From assembly GCA_910588095.1 (NCBI GenBank), contig CAJUQH010000003.1, forward strand, positions 1-64,000: a DNA stretch of 64,000 nt, given 5' to 3'. Source of the DNA: an uncultured Eggerthellaceae bacterium. GTDB lineage: Bacteria > Actinomycetota > Coriobacteriia > Coriobacteriales > Eggerthellaceae. Position numbers and translations under genes: made by a program. Below, one piece after another: positions 52,508 through 61,810 of this stretch. The notes beneath the pieces are model-generated. The model saw only the letters and a list, made by a program, of their open reading frames with translations. It was not told the DNA's origin and searched no databases. Numbering within the stretch: position 1 is the first letter of the stretch; each line of letters begins with the position of its first letter.

Positions 52508-53025
52508 GCTGGCGCCAGGGCCTGCCGGAGCGCTTGAAGAACCGTTACCAAGTTGATAAAATCCAAATATTGCCCTCGGGAATGGGCTCATCTCATTCTT
52601 TTGAAGCACCAATTCATGAGCGGCGAGACCTATGAATGCGAACAGGCGGGCCTGTTTGCGCACGCAAGCGCGGCTTTTCTGTCATAGCACCTGCTGTTCG
52701 TGACATGGCCGCAAAAAAGGGAAGCGTGCGGGGCCTCTAGCCTATCGCGCGGTGTTGAGCCCATGAGGACAATGCGTCCCTGGGTCGCATACGCGCTCAG
52801 GGACGCTTTCTTTCATCCGCATCTCCGGTTTTCCCCGTTTCGCCGCCGGGCATCTGCGCGCTTGGTGCCTGCTCTGCCTCAGGCTTCGGCGCTCGTGCGA
52901 TGCTTCCTGGCTTCTTGGCCCCTTCCGGCTGCTTTGCCAACCGCGCTTTACCCAGTTGGAGTACAATAGCTGCTATTCAGCAGGCGGCGCCCCGCGCGCC
53001 GCGCAACCAAGAGAAGGAGCGCGCC
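52508..53025 (+). promoter_or_regulatory. Long ilvE leader with hairpins and an internal terminator
   Basis: These 518 bases lack a supported ORF. They hold an AT-rich patch (52549-52572); a stem-loop GCGAACAGGC with GCCTGTTTGC (52639-52648, 52651-52660); an intrinsic terminator GCGTCCCTG/CAGGGACGC plus TTTCTTTC (52774-52814); and a -10-like TACAAT at 52962-52967, about 60 bases before ilvE. Either the terminator ends the upstream gene late, or the region is an attenuator for the branched-chain operon. Confidence 0.5.
52774..52814 (+). terminator. Intrinsic terminator in the ilvE upstream region
   Basis: GCGTCCCTG (52774-52782) pairs with CAGGGACGC (52798-52806), nine perfect base pairs, followed by TTTCTTTC. 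Confidence 0.8.
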
Positions 53026-53949
53026 ATGGCCGACATCACCGAAGTGGAGTATATCTGGAAGAACGGCGAGATGGTGCCGTGGGCCCAGGCGACCACGCAT
53101 GTGCTCTCGCATTCGCTGCATTACGGCTCCGGCGTGTTCGAGGGCATCCGCTGCTACAAGGACCCCGATTCCGATCGCAGCTTCGTGTTCCGCCTGCGCG
53201 ACCACATGGAGCGCCTGCATCGCAGCTGCAAGATAGCCCAGATGGAGCTGCCGTACACGGTGGACGAGCTGTGCGACGCCACGGTGGAGGTCATCCGTGC
53301 GAACAACCTGCCGGCGTGCTATATCCGCCCGCTGGCATACCGTGGCTACGGCGTGATGGGCGTCGACCCGTCCGGTGCGCCGCTGGACGTTATCATCGCC
53401 GTGTGGCCGTGGGACGCCTACCTGGGCCCCGACGCGCTCGAGAACGGCGTTTCGGTGGGCATATCGTCGTGGCGCCAGCGCTCGAACAATGCCATCCCGC
53501 CCTCCATGAAGTCCACGGCGTCGTACATGAACTCCATCCTGGCCAAGCTCGAGGCGAAGCAGCACGGCTACGCTGAGGCCATCATGCTGAACGAGGCGGG
53601 GCTCGTGTGCGAGGGCACCGGCGAGAACCTGTTCATCGTGCGCGACGGCGTGCTGATGACCCCGCCGCTCTCCGACGGCGTGCTGGAGGGCATCACCCGC
53701 GACTCGGTGCTGGTCATTGCCGATGAGCTGGAGATACCGGCGGGCGAGGTGAGCTTGTCCCGCAGCGACCTGTACGTGGCCGATGAGGTGTTCATGACCG
53801 GCTCGGCCGCCGAGCTGACTCCCATCGGGGCCATCGACGACCGTACCGTGGGCAAGCCAGGCGAGGTGACGCGCCGCATCCAGGATCGCTTCTTCGAGAT
53901 CGTCTACGGCAAGGCCGACGAGTACAGCGACTGGCTGACGGCCATCTAG
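53026..53949 (+). CDS. ilvE: Branched-chain amino acid aminotransferase
   Basis: This 307-residue class IV PLP aminotransferase has LSHSLHYGSGVFEGIRCY (residues about 28-45) and the PLP-binding Lys in PPSMKSTASYMNSILAKLEA (about 162-181). It also has LNEAGLVCEGTGENLFIVRDG (about 188-208) and EVFMTGSAAELTPI (about 252-265). It transfers amino groups between glutamate and the keto acids of Leu, Ile and Val. ATG 53026 lies behind AAGGAGCGCGCC. It is followed 46 bases later by citramalate synthase, a sensible isoleucine-pathway operon. Confidence 0.95.
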   Translation: MADITEVEYIWKNGEMVPWAQATTHVLSHSLHYGSGVFEGIRCYKDPDSDRSFVFRLRDHMERLHRSCKIAQMELPYTVDELCDATVEVIRANNLPACYIRPLAYRGYGVMGVDPSGAPLDVIIAVWPWDAYLGPDALENGVSVGISSWRQRSNNAIPPSMKSTASYMNSILAKLEAKQHGYAEAIMLNEAGLVCEGTGENLFIVRDGVLMTPPLSDGVLEGITRDSVLVIADELEIPAGEVSLSRSDLYVADEVFMTGSAAELTPIGAIDDRTVGKPGEVTRRIQDRFFEIVYGKADEYSDWLTAI

Positions 53950-53995
53950 CCCCTGCTTCGCCGAAGCACGGTCGGCTGAGCTGCCGCACGAGACC

Positions 53996-55576
53996 ATGAA
54001 CAAGGTATTCACCTACGATTCGACGCTGCGCGATGGCGGCCAGGCGCAGGGCATCGCGCTGTCGCTGAAGGACAAGCTGAGCATCGCCCAGCGCTTGGAT
54101 GCCTTCGGCATCGACTTCATCGAGGGAGGGTTCCCTTCGTCGAACCCGAAGGACATGGCGTTCTTCGAGGCGATGCGCGAGCTGCCCCTGGCGCATGCCC
54201 AGGTGGTGGCGTTCGGCTCCACTCGGAAGAAGGGCGTGGCCGCGCGCGATGACGAGGGCTTGGCGGCGCTGCTGGAAAGCGGTGCGCCAGTGGTCGCCAT
54301 CGTGGGCAAGACCTGGGACGAGCAGGTGACCCGTGCGTTGCAGGCGCCGCTGGAGGAGAACGTGGCCATGATCGCCGACTCGGTGGCCTTCTGCAAGGCG
54401 GCCGGGCGGCGCGTGGTGTTCGATGCCGAGCATTTCTTCGACGGCTTCGCCGCCAACCCCGATTACGCGCTCGCCTGCGTGAAGGCGGCGTCTGATGCGG
54501 GGGCCGACTCTGTCGACCTATGCGAGACGAACGGCGGCGCGCTGCCGTTCCAGGTGGCCGATGTGGTGGCGGCGGTGCGCGAGGCGCTGCCCCATACGCC
54601 GCTGGGGATCCACTGCCATAACGATTCTGGCTGCGCCGTGGCCAACACGCTGGCTGCGGTAGGGGCGGGTGCCACCACGGTGCAGGGCACCATCGGCGGC
54701 ATCGGCGAGCGCACGGGCAATACCGACCTGCTCACCGTCATAGCCGACCTGGAGCTCAAGATGGGCTGCACGTGCGTCGGCCCCGAAAAGCTGCATGAGC
54801 TGACCGCAGTGGCCCAGTTCGTGGCGGCCCTGTGCAACCTTTCCGTGCCAGCTAACCAGCCCTACGTGGGCAGCGCGGCGTTCGCCCACAAGGGCGGCTT
54901 GCATGCGAGCGCCATCGCGCGCTTCCCGCAGGCTTACGAGCATGCAGCGCCCGAGGCGGTGGGCAACCGCCAGCACATGCTGGTGAGCGAGCTAGCAGGC
55001 AAGGCCACCCTCATCGCCAAGGCCGAGAGCTTGGGAATCGGGCTGGAAGGTGCCGATGTGCAGGCCATCCTCGATGACATAAAGGCGCGCGAGGCAGCGG
55101 GCTATTCCTACGAGGTGGCCGACGGCTCGCTGGCGCTGCTGCTGCGCCGCAGCCTGGGCGCTTACACGCCGTCGTTCACGCTGGAGAGCTTCCGCGTCAT
55201 CGTGGACGATTACGAGGGATCGGGCGCCCTTGCCCAGGATGCCATGAGCGAGGCGACGCTCAAGATACATGTGGGCGACCAGCGCTTCGTTGCCACAGGC
55301 GAGGGCGTGGGCCCTGTGGGGGCGCTTGATACCGCGCTGCGCCTGGCGCTCGGCCAGTCGTACCCGCAAGTGGCAGTCATGGAGCTGATCGACTACAAGG
55401 TTCGCCTGCTCGACGAGAGCCAGGGCACCGACGCCATAACGCGCGTGACCATCACCACCACTGACGGGCACCGCACCTGGGGCACCGTGGGGGTTTCCGA
55501 GAACGTCATCGAGGCGTCGTGGAACGCGCTGGTGGATTCCATCGAGTACGGCCTCCTGGCCGCCACGGAAAGCTGA
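53996..55576 (+). CDS. cimA: (R)-citramalate synthase (isopropylmalate synthase family)
   Basis: This 526-residue DRE-TIM metallolyase has DSTLRDGGQAQGIALS (residues about 8-23), FIEGGFPSSNPKD (about 41-53), the metal-binding HCHND (about 202-206) and the catalytic GGIGERTGNTDL (about 229-240). A LeuA-type C-terminal regulatory domain follows (about 400-526). The FIEGGFPSSNPKD pattern distinguishes citramalate synthase from LeuA. It condenses pyruvate and acetyl-CoA, the threonine-independent entry to isoleucine. ATG 53996 is weakly supported by a ribosome site. Confidence 0.92.
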   Translation: MNKVFTYDSTLRDGGQAQGIALSLKDKLSIAQRLDAFGIDFIEGGFPSSNPKDMAFFEAMRELPLAHAQVVAFGSTRKKGVAARDDEGLAALLESGAPVVAIVGKTWDEQVTRALQAPLEENVAMIADSVAFCKAAGRRVVFDAEHFFDGFAANPDYALACVKAASDAGADSVDLCETNGGALPFQVADVVAAVREALPHTPLGIHCHNDSGCAVANTLAAVGAGATTVQGTIGGIGERTGNTDLLTVIADLELKMGCTCVGPEKLHELTAVAQFVAALCNLSVPANQPYVGSAAFAHKGGLHASAIARFPQAYEHAAPEAVGNRQHMLVSELAGKATLIAKAESLGIGLEGADVQAILDDIKAREAAGYSYEVADGSLALLLRRSLGAYTPSFTLESFRVIVDDYEGSGALAQDAMSEATLKIHVGDQRFVATGEGVGPVGALDTALRLALGQSYPQVAVMELIDYKVRLLDESQGTDAITRVTITTTDGHRTWGTVGVSENVIEASWNALVDSIEYGLLAATES

Positions 55577-55636
55577 CCTAAGGGCAAGCCCTTTCCCAGC
55601 GGATGTGCTCGAAGACGAGTGGAAGGAGTGGCTGCG

Positions 55637-55939
55637 ATGGCCGACATCCGAACCGATGACGTGAACGACCTGCTGTGCGTGCTAGCGGCGCTTGACGACG
55701 AGGATACGGTGTTCGCGCTGCTGGAGGACCTGTTCACCATCCGCGAGATACGCGAGACGTCCCAGCGCCTTGCCGTGGCCCGTATGCTGGCGGCGGGGCA
55801 GTCCTATGCCTCCATCGAGAAGGCCACGGGCGCTTCGGCCACCACCATCGCGCGCGTTTCCAAGTGCTTGAGCTACGGCACCGGTGGCTACCAAGCGGCG
55901 CTGGACGTGCTGGGGACTCAGGGCCGGGGCGAACGCTGA
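55637..55939 (+). CDS. TrpR-like YerC/YecD family DNA-binding protein
   Basis: This 100-residue all-helical protein matches the TrpR-related YerC/YecD group: LLEDLFTIREIRETSQRLAV (residues about 30-49) and the HTH ARMLAAGQSYASIEKATGAS with ATTIARVSKCL. Unlike TrpR, the tryptophan-binding residues cannot be assigned. ATG 55637 follows GGAAGGAG. It is last in the ilvE-cimA group, with a 61-base gap, and may regulate it. A strong hairpin follows. Confidence 0.88.
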   Translation: MADIRTDDVNDLLCVLAALDDEDTVFALLEDLFTIREIRETSQRLAVARMLAAGQSYASIEKATGASATTIARVSKCLSYGTGGYQAALDVLGTQGRGER

Positions 55940-55944
55940 AAGGC

Positions 55945-55976
55945 AAGGCCACGTTGCGGGGAGGCAACGTGGCCTT
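55945..55976 (+). terminator. Hairpin after the TrpR-like gene
   Basis: A 13-bp perfect stem, AAGGCCACGTTGC (55945-55957) with GCAACGTGGCCTT (55964-55976). No T-run follows beyond TT, so strength is uncertain. Confidence 0.65.
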
Positions 55977-56105
55977 GAGGGGCGGAGCGTGCGCCTGTAA
56001 GAAGGGGTAAGCAAGGCGCGCGCTCCTTCAAGGAAAGAAGAAGGGCGAAAGTCAGAAACGCAAGGCTGCGAAGCCTGATTCGTTCAACTTTCTATCCCAT
56101 ATTCT

Positions 56106-56138
56106 AAAGGCCGGAAGGTGTGCTACCTCCCGGCCTTT
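56106..56138. terminator. Bidirectional intrinsic terminator
   Basis: AAAGGCCGG (56106-56114) pairs with CCGGCCTTT (56130-56138). It serves rubrerythrin on the minus strand and any read-through from the plus strand. Confidence 0.8.
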
Positions 56139-56199
56139 CAATCGGTTGCCTGGGCGTTACCCGGGCTGCGCTGCCCTGTGCGGGGCCTTCGCGTGCCGC

Positions 56200-56808
56200 C
56201 TAGAACGCGCGGAACTTATCGGCCGCGGTGAAGCAGATCGGGCACTTCTCGAAGTCGTCGCCCTTATGGATGTAGCCGCAGATGGGGCAGAGGTAGTACT
56301 TCTCGTCATCTTCGGCGTCGATGTTGTTGTAAGCCTGCATGTACAGCTCGGCGTGCACCGACTCGGCCAGCTTGGCGCGGGTGAACACGAACACGGCCTT
56401 GGGCTCGTCTTCCTCCAGGGCCTTCTGGATGAACGACGGGTACATGTCGCTGGTCTCGTAGATCTCGCCCAGGGCGCCGGCGATGAGGTTCAGGTCAGTC
56501 TGGATGCCTTCAGCCTCGGGGGCAGCGGGGCGCTCGTAGTCAGGCTCGATCTGGTTGATGACGCCCATCTCAAGGCCGATGTGGATCTGCTCGGCGGCGC
56601 TGGTGGCCTCGAACAGGCGGCTGATCTGGTTGAAGCCCTGCTCCTTGGCGGCAACGGCGCAGGCGGCGTACTTGGCGGAAGCGCCGGTCTCGCCGTTGAC
56701 GGCGGCCTTCAGGTTCTCGAGGGTGGTGCCCACCTTGGTGATGGGGTCGGGAACGGTGTTGAAGTTGCTGGAGTTCTCCACTGTGGGGATGGCGTCGCGT
56801 ACTTTCAT
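56200..56808 (-). CDS. Rubrerythrin
   Basis: This 202-residue protein has an N-terminal four-helix ferritin-like di-iron domain, with ligands in NGETGASAKYAACA (residues about 38-51), EQIHIGLEM (about 72-80) and AESVHAELY (about 146-154). A C-terminal rubredoxin domain has paired Cys in CPICGYIHKGDDFEKCPIC (about 174-192). It reduces peroxide with electrons from NAD(P)H via rubredoxin-type carriers, protecting an anaerobe from oxygen. ATG 56808 lies behind GGAGCCGTTC. It is monocistronic. Confidence 0.94.
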   Translation of the reverse strand: MKVRDAIPTVENSSNFNTVPDPITKVGTTLENLKAAVNGETGASAKYAACAVAAKEQGFNQISRLFEATSAAEQIHIGLEMGVINQIEPDYERPAAPEAEGIQTDLNLIAGALGEIYETSDMYPSFIQKALEEDEPKAVFVFTRAKLAESVHAELYMQAYNNIDAEDDEKYYLCPICGYIHKGDDFEKCPICFTAADKFRAF

Positions 56809-57039
56809 GAACGGCTCCTAACGTAAGTACAAAGTCGGATTCGCAACATTCCTATTATATGGGTTCTGCGGCTGCGATGGCGCAGGTTTTCAGGGCGTCG
56901 CGAAAGCGTTCCCCTCTGCTGCGGCGCGGCCTTCCTCATCCGTTGGATAGAGGCCCCGATAAGGGCGCTGACCTCGGCATGGTGTGCTATCATGGGTGGA
57001 GTTTTCTGCGCTTTACCCGACCCCATGAAGAAAAGAGCC

Positions 57040-58089
57040 ATGGCAAGCATCAAAGAGATATTGAGCAGCGCCTCCGCGCGTCCTGCGACGTTCGAGGACT
57101 ACCTGAACTGCTACGCCGACCAGGTGGGCGATTTGGTCAACGAGTTCATCCCGCGCGGCAGCCATGGCGACATGGATGCCTACCTGTACGACCCGCTGCT
57201 GGCCTACAGCCGCAATGGCGGGAAGCGCCACCGACCGCTCATCTGCTTTGCGGCGTGCCTGGCCGTCGGTGGCGACCCCGACCGCGCCATGAGCGCGGCG
57301 GCGGCCATCGAGCACTTCCACTCGGCGGCGCTCATCCATGATGACATAGCCGACGAGGCCGAACTGCGCCGCGGCGAGCCGTGCTTGCACCTCACCGAGG
57401 GTCTGGGGCTGGCCATCAACATGGGCGACCTGGCCCTTTCGCTGGTCAACGGCACGGTGATGAACGACCCGTCGCTCGACGACGCCACGAAGGTGCGCGT
57501 GGTGAGCGAGCTCATAACCATGACGCGGCGCACCATCGAAGGCCAGGCGCTCGACCTGGGGTGGGCCCGCGACGGCCGCTACGACGTGACCCCCGAGGAC
57601 TACCTGGTCATGGCCACGCACAAGACGGCTCACTATTCCGGGGCGGTGCCGCTGGCCATCGGCGCCATCATCGGCGGCGGCAGCGAGGCCGAGGTGGAGG
57701 CCCTGCGCAACTACGGCCTGGACACGGGCCTGGCATTCCAGATCCAGGATGACCTTCTGAACCTGGTGGGCACCGAGGAAGCCACCAAGAAGGATTTCCG
57801 CAGCGACATAACCGAGGGCAAGCGCACCCTGGTGGTGGTGCATGCCCTGCAGAACTCGCCCGACCGCGAGCGCTTGGTGGAGATACTCTCCTCCAAGGAG
57901 AAGGATTCGGCGGTGCTGGCCGAGGCCGTGGGCATCATGGAGGCTTCCGGTTCGGTGGACTACGCCCGAGCCTATGCTGAGAACCTTACCCAGATTGCCA
58001 AGAACCGCCTGATAGACATGGTACCGCCGTCGGAATCGCGCGACATGCTGGTGTCCATGGCCGACTGGTTCGTCAACCGCTTGAAGTAG
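57040..58089 (+). CDS. Polyprenyl diphosphate synthase
   Basis: This 349-residue trans-prenyltransferase has GGKRHRPLICFAACL (residues about 64-78), the first Asp-rich motif HDDIADEAELRRGEP (about 102-116), and the second as FQIQDDLLNLVGTEEATKKD (about 235-254). Asn replaces the last Asp there, as also seen in some geranylgeranyl diphosphate synthases. It makes the isoprenoid chain for menaquinone or undecaprenyl precursors, using IspG-derived units. ATG 57040 is chosen; ATG 57025 (MKKRAMAS) is equally possible. An extended -10 (TGTGC-TATCAT) lies at about 56980-56991. Confidence 0.9.
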   Translation: MASIKEILSSASARPATFEDYLNCYADQVGDLVNEFIPRGSHGDMDAYLYDPLLAYSRNGGKRHRPLICFAACLAVGGDPDRAMSAAAAIEHFHSAALIHDDIADEAELRRGEPCLHLTEGLGLAINMGDLALSLVNGTVMNDPSLDDATKVRVVSELITMTRRTIEGQALDLGWARDGRYDVTPEDYLVMATHKTAHYSGAVPLAIGAIIGGGSEAEVEALRNYGLDTGLAFQIQDDLLNLVGTEEATKKDFRSDITEGKRTLVVVHALQNSPDRERLVEILSSKEKDSAVLAEAVGIMEASGSVDYARAYAENLTQIAKNRLIDMVPPSESRDMLVSMADWFVNRLK

Positions 58090-58104
58090 CGGCGAGGACG
58101 ACCT

Positions 58105-59007
58105 ATGGACACCATACGCTTGCATGACACCGGGGCTGCCGTCGAGGACGTGCAGCGTCGCCTGGCCATCGCGGGCTTCCTGGATGAAGCCGAGGTGACC
58201 GGCACGTTCGACGACCGCACCCAGCAGGCGCTGCGGGCCTTCGCCCGGCACTTCCGCCTGCCCGCCACCGACATGGTGGACGACAAGACCTGGGCCACCT
58301 TGGTGGACGCCTCGTTCAACATGGGGGACCGCACGCTGTACCTGCGCATGCCGTACTTCCATGGGGCCGATGTGGTCCAGCTCCAACGGGCACTGGGCGC
58401 GCTCGGGTTCGCCAATGGCGAGCACGATGGCATCTTCGGTGCCCATACCGAGCTGGCGCTGCGCAAGTTCCAGACTAACATGGGCCTGCCTTCCGACGGC
58501 ATAGCGGGGGCGTACACCTTCGCTGCGCTGCGCAACCTGAGCCATTCTTGGGAAGGCAAGGAGGCGGCTCATCTGCCGCGCACGCTGGGCTTCGCCCGTG
58601 CAGCCGACGTGCTGGAGGCCCATGCCCTGGTGCTGTTCGGCACCGATGAGTTCACGCGCCAGGTGGCATCGCGCATGTCGAACCTCTCGTTGGCCACCAA
58701 CCCGGCATCGCGCATGGTGAGCGCCGATGCGCTGCTGGTGCCGCCGGACGACACCATGCTGCTGGTGCAGGTGACGCTGCCCGAGGCCGAGGCTGCGGCC
58801 GACGCCCCGCGCGTCGCCTACGACGACGAGGACACGTTGAGCCTGCGCCTGCGAAGCGCGCTCAATGCCGCCCGCGACCCGCGCGCCCCGCGTCCGGCCC
58901 GCGTCATCGTGGAGCTGCCGGGCACGGTGTGGGAAGACGCCGGTGCTGCCCGTAGCGCCCAGCACTTCGCCATCACGCTGCTCGACGCCCTGTGCGCCGC
59001 CCTCTAA
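58105..59007 (+). CDS. CwlM-like protein with two peptidoglycan-binding domains
   Basis: This 300-residue protein has two PG_binding_1 domains: residues about 5-65 (GAAVEDVQRRLAIAGFL, RTQQALRAFARHFRL) and 85-150 (GADVVQLQRALGALGF, TELALRKFQTNMGLPSDGI). A C-terminal region of about 130 residues sits in the place of the Amidase_3 domain of actinobacterial CwlM but lacks recognisable zinc ligands. The GDRTLYLRMPYFHGADV join matches CwlM as I recall it. CwlM is a cytoplasmic regulator of MurA in mycobacteria, so a non-enzymatic wall-control role is plausible. There is no signal peptide. It starts 16 bases after the prenyl synthase. Confidence 0.78.
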   Translation: MDTIRLHDTGAAVEDVQRRLAIAGFLDEAEVTGTFDDRTQQALRAFARHFRLPATDMVDDKTWATLVDASFNMGDRTLYLRMPYFHGADVVQLQRALGALGFANGEHDGIFGAHTELALRKFQTNMGLPSDGIAGAYTFAALRNLSHSWEGKEAAHLPRTLGFARAADVLEAHALVLFGTDEFTRQVASRMSNLSLATNPASRMVSADALLVPPDDTMLLVQVTLPEAEAAADAPRVAYDDEDTLSLRLRSALNAARDPRAPRPARVIVELPGTVWEDAGAARSAQHFAITLLDALCAAL

Positions 59008-59022
59008 GAGAAGGAAGAGCCT

Positions 59023-59676
59023 ATGAAGTTCAACAAGGTATACGTTCCCGTCGATGCGTTCTCGAAGCATGAGGACTTCGACACCTGGTACGAGGACGGC
59101 GACCTGTTCTATCGCTTCGAGTGCAAGAAGGGGTGGCAGAGCGAGAGCGACAAGGTGTCCGTCATCGGCCGCATGGGTGGCGAGAACGGCCTTATCCGGC
59201 CTGATAACCGCTGCTTGAACTACTTCATCCGCTTCGAGCGCTACGAGTACATCATGCACCCGTACGTGGTGGGGCTGCATTACTACATCGAGGGCATGCT
59301 GTGGGACATCTACGGTTCGGTGCTCAACCCCCCGGTCGACTTTGTCACCGAGACGCGCACGAGCTACACCCATAAGGACGTGCATGTGCGCAAACGCAAG
59401 TTCAAGGGCCACGGCGAGTGCTTCGAGATCCATGTGCCCGACCTGAACAAGCTGCGCGTCGCGGTCATCGCGTTCGTGGCCATGGGCATCAAGGAAGAAT
59501 GGAAGGGCCTGAGCGAGGGCGAGGATTGCGAGGGCGCCACGTGGCTGGAGCGCTTGAAGGGCCGCGTGCTCGAGAACAAGGGCATCCCATACCCTGAGAT
59601 GCAGCGCCTCATCGAGGAAGGCTCGCCTCTGGCGACGCCGGTGCGGCCCATCGGGCGCCCTATGGATAACAACTAA
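59023..59676 (+). CDS. Hypothetical protein of unknown family
   Basis: This 217-residue soluble protein is rich in aromatic residues (DTWYEDGDLFYRFECKKGW, HPYVVGLHYYIEGMLWDIYG). A beta-strand-like RKRKFKGHGECFEIHVPD follows, then a helical C-terminal third ending PIGRPMDNN. It has no signal peptide or membrane segment. A tubby/LURP-like beta-barrel is conceivable from RKRKFKGHGECFEI, but I cannot assign a family. It lies 16 bases after the CwlM-like gene with ribosome site AGAAGGAAGAG and is last in the operon. Confidence 0.75.
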   Translation: MKFNKVYVPVDAFSKHEDFDTWYEDGDLFYRFECKKGWQSESDKVSVIGRMGGENGLIRPDNRCLNYFIRFERYEYIMHPYVVGLHYYIEGMLWDIYGSVLNPPVDFVTETRTSYTHKDVHVRKRKFKGHGECFEIHVPDLNKLRVAVIAFVAMGIKEEWKGLSEGEDCEGATWLERLKGRVLENKGIPYPEMQRLIEEGSPLATPVRPIGRPMDNN

Positions 59677-59705
59677 GGCATCATCGACGACAGCTGAGGC
59701 ATTGG

Positions 59706-59729
59706 AAGGGCGGCCTACGGGCCGCCTTT
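59706..59729 (+). terminator. Intrinsic terminator of the prenyl synthase operon
   Basis: AAGGGCGGCC (59706-59715) pairs with GGCCGCCTTT (59720-59729), one G-U pair, followed by CATTTG. Confidence 0.75.
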
Positions 59730-59790
59730 CATTTGCGTTGCGGCTTCGCTGGATGACAAGCAGCTTGCACTAGAAGCATCGCACAGAATG

Positions 59791-59862
59791 AAAAGACCCC
59801 GTCTGGGAAGGCGGGGGTCTTTTCAGCATGAAAAAGGGCCCGCCTGGAAGACGGGCCCTTTT
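59791..59862. terminator. Tandem bidirectional terminators
   Basis: Two consecutive hairpins: AAAAGACCCC (59791-59800) with GGGGTCTTTT (59814-59823), and AAAAAGGGCCCG (59831-59842) with CGGGCCCTTTT (59852-59862). The A and T runs make both usable from either strand. They end the MFS transporter transcript on the minus strand. Confidence 0.92.
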
Positions 59863-59895
59863 CGGTCGGATAGACCGGCTAGCTTCGACTTGCTG

Positions 59896-61665
59896 TTAGT
59901 TGTAGAGCTTGTCGACGCCAGCAGCCTTCTCCTTGCCGAGGCCCTGGCCGCCAAATACGAAGAAGTAGAGGAAGGGCAGGAGCATGGCGATGAGCATGAT
60001 GGGCAGCGCCATGTCGGTCTTGGAGAAGTTCGGGATGGTCAGCGGCAGCACGATGCAGCCGATGAAGTTGATGAGCACAACCGCGAGCATGATCCAGAAG
60101 CGGGCGTTGCCGTCCGTCTCGGAAAGCGGGTTGTCCTCGGTCATCTTCTGGAGCTCGTCCATGGTCTTGCCGCCGGTGTTCTTGACGAACAGCAGGGTGC
60201 ACACGAGGCCGAGCACGAAGGGGATGAGGAGCACGAGCACAACCATGGACCAGTTGTTGCTCATGGTGCCGTTGACGTCATGCTGGAACATGGCCAGGCC
60301 GGCAGCAGCGCCAAGCACGATGGAGGAGCCGGAGCCACCGAAGCGGGCGAACGCCTGGCACCAGGAGGTGCCGGTGTTGCGCAGCGTGGTGGGATAGGAC
60401 TCGGGCATCAGGGGCTGAACAGCGGTGATGGCGTAGTTCAGGCAGAAGCCGAACAGCAGCATCAAGAAGATGCAGGGGATGAAGTTGCCAGCGGCGGCGC
60501 CAGCCAGCGGCGCGCCATTGACGGGGGCCTCGCCCGGGAACATCGGAACGAACACGGAGCAGGCGATGATGGCTACGATGCAGGCCACCCAGCCGATCCA
60601 CAGGGCGCGCTTGCGGCCGATGGCGTCGGAGATGAAGCCGACGACGATGTTGGACGCGATAGCGGCCACGTTGTTCCAAGTCTGCAGGGTCACAGACTCA
60701 GCAGCGGTGAAGCCGTTGCCCTGGAACCACGTGGGGATCCAGGCGTTCATGCCGTACACGCAGAACTGGCCGACGAAGTAGGCGGACCAGATGGCGCAGG
60801 TGGCGACGATGAACTTGGAGGAGAAGAGCACGGCCGGGCCGGTCTTGGCCGGCTTCGGCGGCACGATGAGCAGGTTTGCGTCGAACTCGACATCGACGTG
60901 ACGGGTAGCCGCCACGATCTGGGTCAGGCGCTCGCAAGCCTTGTCCTTCTGGCCATGGTTGGTGTACCAGTGCGGCGTCTCATGCATGCAGAAGATGAGC
61001 ACGATGCCGTACACGACCGGCAGGGCGCCGATCAGGTAGCAGATGCGCCAGTTCTCCACAGCGGTGGCACCGGTAGCCAGGGTGATCTGGCCGTCGGTGA
61101 GGCCGGGGATCATCGAGACCGGGTTGGAGCAGATGGGAGCTGCAACCAGACCAGCGATAACCCAGCCCATGACCATGAAGGCCATGCCGAAGGTAACGAA
61201 GATGCCACGCTGCTTGGAAGGCATGCTCTCGGAGAACACAGTGGTCACAACCGGGATGCAGGAGCCGACGCCGAAGCCAGCGATCAGGCGGAACGCGCAG
61301 AAGAACGCGTAGTCAGGCGCGAAGGCCTGGGGCAGCGTGAACAGGCCGTAGAAGATAACGGCGATGGTCAGCATCTTCTTACGACCGATGGCGTCGGACA
61401 TGATGCCGCCGACAGCGCCACCCAGAACCATGCCCAGCAGGCCCCAAGTGGTAAGCGAGCCGGTCAGGGCCGCGATGGGCTTGCCCGCAGCGATGTCAGC
61501 CGCGAAGAACGTAGGTGCAACATAGGTGTTGGTCGAATTGACGATCATGAAGTCGTAGCCATCGAAGATCATGGCGAAGGCCAGCAGCACGAACACGACC
61601 CACGTGTGCGCAGAGATGCCAGCACGGTCGATAACTTCAGATACAGTGAACTCTTTACCGTCCAT
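59896..61665 (-). CDS. MFS transporter, aromatic acid:H+ symporter (AAHS)-like, extended C-terminus
   Basis: This 589-residue major facilitator has the AAHS-type N-terminal motif FDGYDFMIVN in the first membrane segment, the loop 2-3 motif GGIMSDAIGRKKML (residues about 87-100), a matching second-half motif GFISDAIGRKRALWIG, and PESYPTTLRNTG near segment 11. About 12 segments are followed by a charged loop (KTMDELQKMTEDNPLSETD) and two extra hydrophobic segments, making it longer than the usual 450 residues. It probably imports an aromatic or related acid. ATG 61665 behind AGGAGGGATTG is chosen; TTG 61668 is also open. A 26-bp inverted repeat lies upstream. Confidence 0.88.
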   Translation of the reverse strand: MDGKEFTVSEVIDRAGISAHTWVVFVLLAFAMIFDGYDFMIVNSTNTYVAPTFFAADIAAGKPIAALTGSLTTWGLLGMVLGGAVGGIMSDAIGRKKMLTIAVIFYGLFTLPQAFAPDYAFFCAFRLIAGFGVGSCIPVVTTVFSESMPSKQRGIFVTFGMAFMVMGWVIAGLVAAPICSNPVSMIPGLTDGQITLATGATAVENWRICYLIGALPVVYGIVLIFCMHETPHWYTNHGQKDKACERLTQIVAATRHVDVEFDANLLIVPPKPAKTGPAVLFSSKFIVATCAIWSAYFVGQFCVYGMNAWIPTWFQGNGFTAAESVTLQTWNNVAAIASNIVVGFISDAIGRKRALWIGWVACIVAIIACSVFVPMFPGEAPVNGAPLAGAAAGNFIPCIFLMLLFGFCLNYAITAVQPLMPESYPTTLRNTGTSWCQAFARFGGSGSSIVLGAAAGLAMFQHDVNGTMSNNWSMVVLVLLIPFVLGLVCTLLFVKNTGGKTMDELQKMTEDNPLSETDGNARFWIMLAVVLINFIGCIVLPLTIPNFSKTDMALPIMLIAMLLPFLYFFVFGGQGLGKEKAAGVDKLYN

Positions 61666-61810
61666 CAATCCCTCCTAGTTTGATTAATCGGAACGGATAC
61701 AGATGTGCCTTGCATGAAGGCGCGTTCAGAAAACCTGAAAGAATGGGAACTGCGGAAACTCCTCCCAAACTTTCCGCTCGCGGTAGCAAGACCGATGGGC
61801 TGCCCTTATA

